A DNA stretch of 64,000 bases, from NCBI GenBank assembly GCA_022559985.1, contig JAFJTR010000051.1:62001-126000 (forward strand), read 5' to 3'. Below are positions 56,600 to 64,000 of this stretch, piece after piece (the stretch's first letter is position 1; each line of letters opens with the position of its first letter). The DNA comes from Parastagonospora avenae f. sp. tritici 18332-5 (Eukaryota; Ascomycota; Dothideomycetes; Pleosporales; Phaeosphaeriaceae). The position numbers and the translations under genes were made by a program. The notes below the pieces were generated by a model. That model was not told the DNA's origin and did not search any database. It worked only from the letters and a program-made list of their open reading frames with translations.

Positions 56600-57351
56600 T
56601 GGACATGATGCGCGATGTGTCAATGACCGTCGTGTAATATGTATATCAATCGAAACAGTGTTTGATCTTGAACTCGTTGCCACTAATGACCACGAATCTC
56701 GTATTTCCTTATTGCATCTAGCACACACAGAACAGAATGCATTATGCTCGATCATGTCTACCAGATAAGGCAGTGCAGCATCAAGACTACGTAGGAAGTA
56801 GAACAAATGGCAAGGCTCTACAAGTGTGTGAAACTAAACTGAGCTCTCGATGCGAAGATCTTGGGGCCGTCTTGACAGAGTTTGGGGCACAAATGCCTTG
56901 CTACCTTATCTAAGTACCAAGACTGGTGGGCTGGTCGTCGAGTGTCCACCTACATGTCAAATTCCTCTCTCAGTTCCAGGAACTGCCAGGGATATACGAA
57001 GGAAGCTCAATCTGCCTTGGTGCAGGTAGTTATTTCTTAAATATCCACAACAGTAGGACTATTGGTCCTCGCCCTGGGATTCGGGAGTCTACGGTGAGTC
57101 TTATCTTCCAAGGGTGTTCTTCATGTGGCAGTGACCCGTCAACGTTACTCATAGCACCGACATGAACAAACAGAGATATGTTCCGCTATTTACTGTACAT
57201 AAGAACCGTGTATGAGCAAAAAAAAGTTTGATGGGGGACTGGAGGGCGGTGGTGGTCGCTCAGTGCCGCCCAATTTGTCAGATGGACACCAGCCCCCACA
57301 ACAACAGCAAAAAGATAAATCACAACGCTGCAATCGATGAGAAGGATGTTG
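56600..57351. other. Intergenic region
   Basis: 750 bp between the LCCL gene end and the tRNA. The small frame at 56926-57165 is not convincing. Confidence 0.4.
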
Positions 57352-57422
57352 TGCATCCTCCGGGAGTCGAACCCGGGCCAATTGCTTGGAAGGCAATTAT
57401 CCTACCGTTGGACCAAGAATGC
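57352..57422 (-). tRNA. tRNA-Gly (anticodon TCC)
   Basis: Reads on the minus strand as a complete cloverleaf of about 71 nt. The acceptor arms GCATTCT and AGGATGC pair, the anticodon stem TTGC/GCAA encloses loop CTTCCAA with anticodon TCC (reads GGA glycine codons), the T arm is CCGGGTTCGACTCCCGG, and the internal promoter B box GGTTCGACTCC is exact. No intron. A T-run (A's at 57309-57314 on the plus strand) about 40 nt downstream could terminate Pol III. Confidence 0.95.
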
Positions 57423-60081
57423 TTAATGAAGGAGTTTTCATTGTATGTCGAATATATACTAATGTGAAATTCCAAAATTGAAACAACAGTAACGAACAGA
57501 GCAGCATCAGAGGCACTTAAGAAAGTATGGCAAACTTGTGAGGTGGGGTAGCTGACGCTTACATGCAGGTTTAGTTCAGACTGACATGAATCGTTTACGC
57601 AGGGCTCTCGGGCTTTTACGAATCGACTTTGCCAACCGCGGAAGAACAGCAGCACTCTACACTTGATAAGAATCGGACTATTACAAACGCCGACGACCTC
57701 TATGAAGCTTTCGCCTGATTGGGGAATTTTAAAAAGTAATGTGGCTATAAGAAGGAAGAGCTTTGACCCCAGTGCCTCACAAATCACCAAGCGCATAATT
57801 TGAGGACCTGAGACTTTATTAAATGTCCAATCCCAACTCTAATGTGGCCATAACTTTAATACGAAAGAAGTGGCCGATTTTCCATAGCCTCATGACACCT
57901 AATGCGCAGCGCCTATGCAGAGGAGAGACGGTATAGTACAATTCATTACACTCCATCCACACCATATAATTTATTTCCCGAACCAGGATATGTTCCTTCT
58001 AGCTTCTTTCCGAGCGCTTTGCTACCAGCACTGTTAGTATATCATCGTGTTCGCGGCGCGGTTCATGGTGGTAGCTCGATCGTGGAGGCGACAATGCGCA
58101 ATAAAGAGATCCGGCAAGGAAGACGTACCCATTGCTCTTTACAGTCCCGATAAGCTCTAGTGGTGGAAATCAGAATGTAATTCGTATGAACAATGCGCCA
58201 TGATGCTATGCGACTTACTGGAAGAAATCTGTACACATGGCGCGCTCGCCGCCATTGCGCTTCAAGCATCGGATGCTTTTGTCCGCGGCTTCTTGACAAG
58301 GATCAAAGTACTCGCTGTTTGCTTTGCTGTGGGAATCGTATCAGTCTTGCTGTCCTGTCCTAAGTAACTGTGGTTGCGTGGCGGCGTACTTGTCGAATCT
58401 GGTCGCCGCTGGGCCGGACCACTCCTCGGCTTTGTCCCCAGACTTCGGGGCAGGTTTGTTGCTCATTGTGTGAGGATACCATAGAAGAAGCGAAAGTGTC
58501 CTCCAGTGGGGTGATCTCGACCGAGTCTCGACCTCGCTACGTTAACAAGAGATCCAATGCACAAAGTCCGCGGAGGATGCTGAAGGTTGCTTATCGATAA
58601 GTGCGGGTCAACGCCACACGATGCGCGTTGAGATCTGCATGGCCTTAGTGCACGAGTCATGTATGAAAGCATGGTTACAGCACCACATTTCACGATACAT
58701 ATGGTATGGATCTCATCAGGCTTGTCCAGATATGACCTGGCACATACGGAAAGATCCGATGTACGCCACTGTACAAGACATTGTGCAAATTTGGTACTTG
58801 CTGTAGAGGTCAACGTTGTCCATACAGTTGAATGACCAACTAGGTATTGTACCGGTCAATTCTCACTCATTTGATTATTCAGCTAAAATCTCCAGCTTGC
58901 CATCCAGCGATCTGGATCACCAAATGCTAGATCTTTGTGCATCGAGAGCATCGACGCATCAATTCCGCTCGTGATGAACTTGATCAACCTAGCCCCGTAA
59001 CGAGTTGCAACGTCAAACGTCTTTGTCTTAGTCCACTTCAACCGACGACGCGGGCCTGGTCTAAGTACCCGCCTACTCCAGCTGTAAGGTTGCATGTCCG
59101 TGAGCGGTAGCGATCGTTGTTCATGAGCAGGGATGTCTCTCAATGCTCCGCAGTGCCCAGGCCTCTGCTCCCTGTCTGGACTTCTAACCTTGCTGGCCCA
59201 TCGAGTAGTTTACGCACTAAACCTTCAGTGGTCTACACGCAAGTATATACATTGTTAGCAAAGACTAGCTGCCTTTGCTAGATATTGGTACTCCATCTGT
59301 CATGGAGACGTTGGTCAGTGGCCAAAAGATGGCCCGAAAGCTTAACACTGCGGAGATAAACCGCTCAACACCTCGACATCATCGTTGGCCACTCAAGTGA
59401 CTACAAGCCCGAGGGAGAAAATTTCAGCAGATGTAGATACGACAGCGCCGCCCCGGCGGTTCAAGAGTTGACCAAATCCGGGGTAGGTCTGCCTGAGGTA
59501 TCGCGTAAGATGTTACGCTCTCCAGGTGGTCCACAAGGCGTAGACGTTATATCTCACGCGGCATTGACTATTCCTGATGGCTGATATCCTCTTTTGTTCT
59601 GTCCTGAATGACTTTAGCCATACCTATTGCGATGACGACTCTAAAACGCACCTCGAATGCAGACAATACCTCTTCTGGGCGTTCGAATTACAGTGAACGA
59701 GTCAAACGGCGTTATCATGCTGCTCGACTAGGTGAGCAGATTTTAATCATCTCTCAGTATATCCTCGTCACTCGACTGCGTGTTGGGTGTTCGCTCACAA
59801 AGCCCCGCCGCGATACACTCCGCTGCAAGCCGCGAGCACATTGTATTTCCACAATGTACACTGTACCGCCAGCACCGAACGTGAAAGTCATTCCCTACAA
59901 ATTGCCGCCATAGAGCCGTGGCATGCTCAGCCCACACATCCACCTAGCCACCGATTGTACCAAGATCAAGTTGCACTTCATCATTCACTTGGCTAATTCC
60001 TGCAAAGCACCACCCACAATCCGCAATCCATTGAAGGTGACTATACCACAGACTGATTCAGCCCACCTGCACCACGAACCC
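57423..60081. other. Gene-poor 2.6-kb region
   Basis: No gene supported. Frames of 60-116 codons occur on both strands (for example 58463-58813 minus, 58883-59143 minus, 59608-59913 plus) without motifs. The right end includes the leader of the dioxygenase gene, where an in-frame ATG at 59923 precedes the chosen start. Confidence 0.45.
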
Positions 60082-61161
60082 ATGGGCAACTGTCTCAAAC
60101 AATCAGCCATGCTCGAGCAGAACTTAAAGCATGACACCGTCCAATTCGACCCAGAAAAGCACATTGCTTTCAGCACGGCACCCGAGTTCCTCACGATGAA
60201 GGACATTGGTTACGCGGACGATGTCGGTATCTCTCCTGTGGCGGTCACACAGCCATTTCCCCTCTTCACTCCCGAGGCCATTCAGATCATGCGGTCGGAG
60301 ATCGCTAAGCCGGAGGTTTCGTCAGACCACCACTATGCAAGCAACATTGCCAGTTCTCAATTGCGAGGCTACGCACGTGAGCATGCTCCATTCACTTACG
60401 CTGCATGGAACCATCCTAGAACCATCGCTCTTGTGTCCAAGCTCGCATGCATTGACTTGATACCCTGGAGCGACTACGAGATCGCGCATATCAACCTCTC
60501 TGCCACCAAGACTGAAGAGCAAGCCCAGGCCGAGTTGGCACACTACTCACGCAAGTCTTCCATACACTCAGATGAGGGGATTGACGTCAGCTCCCCGGAA
60601 GACGACAAGCCCATTGTAGGCTGGCACACGGACTCATATCCATTTGTTTGTGTCTTGATGATGTCTGACTGCACAAACATGGTTGGTGGCGAGACAGCTC
60701 TTCGCACAGCAGACGGGCGTGTCATTCGCGTTCGAGGCCCAACCGAGGGCTGCGCAGTGATCCTCCAAGGTCGTTACATTACTCACCAGGCCGTCCGCGC
60801 TCTTGGTGCGAAGGAGCGCATCACCGCCGTCACCTCCTGGCGTCCGAGATCGGCTTTCGTCAAGGACGATTCGGTATTACGTACCGTTCGACCAGTGTCC
60901 GACTTAAAGGAGCTATACACTGACTTCGCCGAATATCGCCTCGAGATCATGGAGCAGCGCATCCGACGCGAACGTGAGCAGTTGCGTGCTCGCCGCAAGG
61001 CTGGCGTCAAGTTTGGCACGCAAAGCCACAAGGCGTTCCTGCAAGAGTCGGCTGCCTTCTTGGCCCGCACGGATCACGAGCTTGTTGCCGATGAGGATGT
61101 CGAGAAGGGATTCATCGAGGAGATGGATGTGCCCAACGTCGCCGCCCATGGGCCTGCCTGA
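60082..61161 (+). CDS. Fe(II)/2-oxoglutarate dioxygenase-like protein
   Basis: Single-exon gene of 359 residues from the ATG at 60082 (ccATGggc). The same frame reaches back to an ATG at 59923, adding 53 less protein-like residues. The iron site of a double-stranded beta-helix oxygenase is visible: GWHTDSYPFVCVLMM (His-x-Asp), then about 55 residues later the distal His in ITHQAVRAL and the 2-oxoglutarate-binding Arg in ERITAVTSWRP. A GGETAL strand between them is also typical. The N-terminus MGNCLKQS could be lipid-modified (Gly2, Cys4), which is inference. The C-terminal 90 residues are a Arg/Glu-rich helical tail. Substrate unknown; proteins of this type in fungi range from small-molecule hydroxylases to protein hydroxylases. 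Confidence 0.8.
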   Translation: MGNCLKQSAMLEQNLKHDTVQFDPEKHIAFSTAPEFLTMKDIGYADDVGISPVAVTQPFPLFTPEAIQIMRSEIAKPEVSSDHHYASNIASSQLRGYAREHAPFTYAAWNHPRTIALVSKLACIDLIPWSDYEIAHINLSATKTEEQAQAELAHYSRKSSIHSDEGIDVSSPEDDKPIVGWHTDSYPFVCVLMMSDCTNMVGGETALRTADGRVIRVRGPTEGCAVILQGRYITHQAVRALGAKERITAVTSWRPRSAFVKDDSVLRTVRPVSDLKELYTDFAEYRLEIMEQRIRREREQLRARRKAGVKFGTQSHKAFLQESAAFLARTDHELVADEDVEKGFIEEMDVPNVAAHGPA

Positions 61162-61936
61162 TCTCTTGTAGGGAGGTATGGCTTTTGGATATGGACTTGA
61201 GTGTTGTCGTCCTGAGACCATGTATTCCTTACCATTCTTGCGGCGCCAGGAGCGGTGGAAGTGTTGGTGATTATTCTCAGAGTAGCTAAACGAATAAAGA
61301 ACTGAAAGCAAAACTTGTGCCTGTAATAAGATTGGTGCTTTCGAATGTGGACATAAAACATGTGATAAGGGAAAACTGAATCGTGATTGAAAGCAGATTC
61401 GCAGAAGTGGGCGCAGATCGTCAATGGCGTCCCCACCAAGGATCTGAGTGCGACGAGTGGTTGAGCTGACTGACGCACGTAGCCAGTGGATGCTCGTGTA
61501 TGCAAAGGGCGCAGCACAAGCAGATAGCGTGCACAACACAGGGAAAGGTCGCGAGAGCAGTGAGGCGAGGCCAAGCTGGAGCGTATGGCGATGGAGCAAA
61601 TGGAGTCAATTCTCTACAAGCAGATAGGAGCGGTTTGATTATGCACCCGGGGACGAAGCGATTGGACGTACGAGGGTATTCGCCCAGGTAAGCGCTGCTG
61701 GAGAGTGGTGAGGAGTGAGAGGAGGTTTGGCATCAGCCAGCAAGCGCCGTCTCCGCCCGCCGACGATTCGCCGCGCCGGGGAAGAGCAGCCCACCCGCTC
61801 TTGCCTCACATGCACCGCGACTGCCGCTGCCAGCACCACGCAGCAAGCAGCAAGCAGCAAGCAGCAAACTCTCGTCGGGCACGATATCCATGCCACCGCT
61901 CTAGACTCCCTCGGCGAGCTGTAGCTGGCAGCCATC
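61162..61936. other. Intergenic region and leader of the RING gene
   Basis: 775 bp with the dioxygenase 3' UTR and, after about 61690, a C/GC-rich leader. It contains a (gcagcaa)4 repeat at 61840-61867. No gene called; the minus-strand frames at 61074-61599 and 61639-62427 look like composition shadows. Confidence 0.45.
61840..61867. repeat. (GCAGCAA)4 heptanucleotide repeat in leader
   Basis: Four exact 7-bp units about 70 bp before the ATG at 61937. Confidence 0.7.
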
Positions 61937-64000
61937 ATGGACAATCCGCACCGCACAACCCCGCCTGTCGCCGCCCGCCCCAAGAACTCGTCATCCTCGA
62001 TAAACTCCTCACATGCCGCCTCGAGCTCGCAGCACTCGTCTGCCATGGCGCCCGGCTCGCGGACCACACGCGGCTCCACGCCCGCCGCCAGCCGCTCTGC
62101 CTCCAGGCTCGCCGACGACAAGACTGCGACCCGCCCTGCGAGCAGAGACAGCCTGACGCAGAAGATGCTCAAGAAGCCCGACGACGCGATGCGGCCAAAC
62201 AAGTCCGAAGAGGTCTGAAGCCCCATGCAGCCGCCCAATGGCTGAGCACAGTCGTCGCTAACACGCAGCAGCAGCTCAAGGCACTGCGGACCGAGTTTGA
62301 CAGCCTGCGCTCGCATCTCACGTGCAAGATATGTGACCGCCTGCTCTACCAGCCGTACACGATATCGTGCGGACACACGTACTGCTACACGGTAAGAAGC
62401 ATCACGTGCGCCGCCATCACCCATCAAGTCCCGCTAACGCCCCACAGTGTCTCTGCACGTGGTTTGCCAACAACAAGAACCGTAAGACATGCCCCGACTG
62501 CCGCGTTGTCGTAAAGGACCTGCCCGCTCCAGCCTACGTCGTAAGTATGAGCGCACGTATGACCCCTGACTTAGCCTGACGGTCGTGTAGATACGGGACA
62601 TGACAGGCGTCTTCATCAGCCGTGTGGAGCTGCTGCCCGTGGGCGAGACACTGGAAGACCACAGGAAGTGGCAGAAGGAAGAGGCCGATGCTGTCCAACA
62701 CGACAAAGACAACACTGACGCCCGCACCGGGGGCCTGTTCAAGGGCTGCTTCAAGACACATCCGCTCCATGGACGGGGGCCCTCGCTGCAGGTGCTCCGA
62801 GACCAAGAAGACGGCGTCGACCGTTGCCCCGTCTGCACGTGGGAGCTCGAAGACGGCGGCTGCCAGCAATGCGGGCTGATTTTCGACGAAGCTGGCGAGG
62901 TCTCCTGGGGCGATAGCTTTACAGGCTTCAGCGACATGGACGAAATGTCCGAGCACGACACCGCCGAGCTCGACGCCGAACTCGACATGGAGGACGTCGA
63001 CTACGACTGGGAGGACTATCCCCCCGACCAAGCCTCATTCATGATGCGCCGCTTCCTGGAAGGCGGTATCCCCCCTTCAGCGGCTGCTCTGGCGCTACGA
63101 CGGCCCATGACGCACAGCGAGGCCGGCAGCAGGCGTTCCTACAGCCAGAGCATAGTGTCAGACATCTACGGCGATGAGATGGACACGGTCGAAGAAGAAG
63201 ACGAAGAGGGCGCAGGAGAAGAAGAGGACTCAGAGATGAATGACTTCATCGACGACGAGGACATCGAGGGCTCGACAAGCGGCGCCTCCTCAACTCCTGG
63301 CCCAACGGCTCAGCCACCAGCTAATCGAGCACGAGTCGCTCCAGGCAGAGCCCGCCCCATCATCGAGGACTCAGAAACGTCTTCGACCATCTCCAGTGTC
63401 GTTGAAGAAGAAGACGAGGAGGATCAGGGTCCAGTCCGTCGTGGACAGAGGAACCCCGCCCAAACACGTGTGCTCAATCGTGCGAACGGGTCCAGATCCT
63501 CCAGAGCGGCCTCCTCTTCCACATCAACTGACGTCTCGACTGACGAACTCGACGAGGACACTCAAGCTCTGCTGCGCGCTGAAGGCTGGGGAATGCTGCA
63601 ACACGAAGACGATGAGATGGATGAAGGCGACGAAGACAGTGATGGGGGTAGAACGACCGTTGGGTGGGAACCGCTTGCGAACTCAAATGACAGAAGCCGA
63701 ATGGGCGGTTCTCTAACACCTACTGCAGATCGTCCTCGGCCTAGCGCCCCGATTCGTCCTCCTTCACGAGCGGCAAATATCCACCTGATGAACGCCTCTC
63801 GTGGCCTCCGCCGAAGATCGTCTGTCCTTTCGAACTCGACAGTCCATTACGAGGATGGCGAAGCAGATGATGATGATTCCGATCAGGATGCCGACATTGC
63901 AATCGCGATGAATACCTTGCGCACTCGTCGCTCGCAAGCACAGATGCGCAACATGGCAGCATATGCGAATCCTCTTGGTCGTTTTGGCAATCGCACGCCA
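61937..64000 (+). CDS. RING-finger protein, putative E3 ubiquitin ligase (3' partial)
   Basis: Four exons in the window (61937-62212, 62269-62391, 62448-62540, 62591 to the edge). Introns are about 50-56 bp and all phase 0; the first has a weak GTCTGA donor but keeps frame. Residues 1-90 are Ser/Thr/Ala-rich and disordered. A short coiled-coil (QQQLKALRTEFDSLRSHL) runs straight into a C3HC4 RING: CKIC...SCGHTYCYT|CLCTW...CPDCR, split by an intron between its fourth and fifth ligands. A second small zinc-like site follows (CPVCTWELEDGGCQQCG). The rest is very acidic (Glu/Asp runs around 63190-63260 and 63400-63420) with Ser/Arg-rich stretches, suggesting a nuclear protein. The end is outside the window. 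E3 activity follows from the RING and is not shown. Confidence 0.87.

Noticed and set aside
60913..61599. 228-codon minus-strand frame
   Set aside because: Overlaps the 3' end of the dioxygenase gene antisense and shows no motif.
62434..63031. Minus-strand frames of 165-184 codons
   Set aside because: Antisense shadows of the RING-finger gene's third and fourth exons.

Overview
The window is nuclear DNA from a filamentous ascomycete (Pezizomycotina, most likely Dothideomycetes; the class is inference). The signs are many short GT-AG introns (about 43-72 bp) with CTAAC-like branch sites, monocistronic genes, and families typical of these fungi: Zn2Cys6 regulators, Stt4, a psi-producing oxygenase and a Fot1/pogo transposon. 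Gene models were spliced by hand. Intron ends were chosen so that reading frame and family motifs are both kept, and total coding lengths divide by three except where noted.

Layout. 1-4 kb: 3' part of a dienelactone hydrolase, an MFS drug-type transporter and a small coiled-coil protein. 6-21.7 kb: C2H2 transcription factor with a long leader, a large low-complexity protein, a germinal-centre (Ste20-type) kinase, and the 1,929-residue phosphatidylinositol 4-kinase Stt4 in nine exons. 22.4-30.3 kb: a maltose-utilisation (MAL) cluster with a Zn2Cys6 regulator, a maltose/sugar permease and a divergent intracellular GH13 alpha-glucosidase. 31-38 kb: secreted class 3 lipase, a membrane protein, a zinc alcohol dehydrogenase and a second Zn2Cys6 regulator. 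39.4-46.9 kb: a DUF2235 hydrolase and a linoleate diol synthase/Ppo-type oxygenase. 46.9-51.5 kb: a gene-poor stretch and a pogo-like transposon inserted into a RING-finger gene. 52-57 kb: two membrane proteins (one with an LCCL domain) and a tRNA-Gly. 60-64 kb: a 2-oxoglutarate dioxygenase-like protein and a RING protein that runs off the window.

The MAL cluster is the clearest functional unit. The permease would import maltose or similar sugars, the alpha-glucosidase (no signal peptide) would hydrolyse them in the cytosol, and the regulator would switch both on. The permease-glucosidase intergenic region carries three CCG triplets spaced exactly 12 bp apart (CGG-N9-CGG-N9-CGG on the minus strand), a plausible operator for a Zn2Cys6 protein.

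Most notable observations: (1) intron 2 of the permease holds a diverged copy of the following exon, keeping 20 of 32 amino acids while most shared codons differ at silent sites; (2) the pogo-like element sits exactly between the first two zinc-binding cysteines of a RING gene and has asymmetric inverted repeats (17-bp unit x3 on the left, x1 on the right); (3) the alpha-glucosidase exon 1/2 junction is out of register by one base; (4) Stt4 starts with an exon that has only 5 coding bases.
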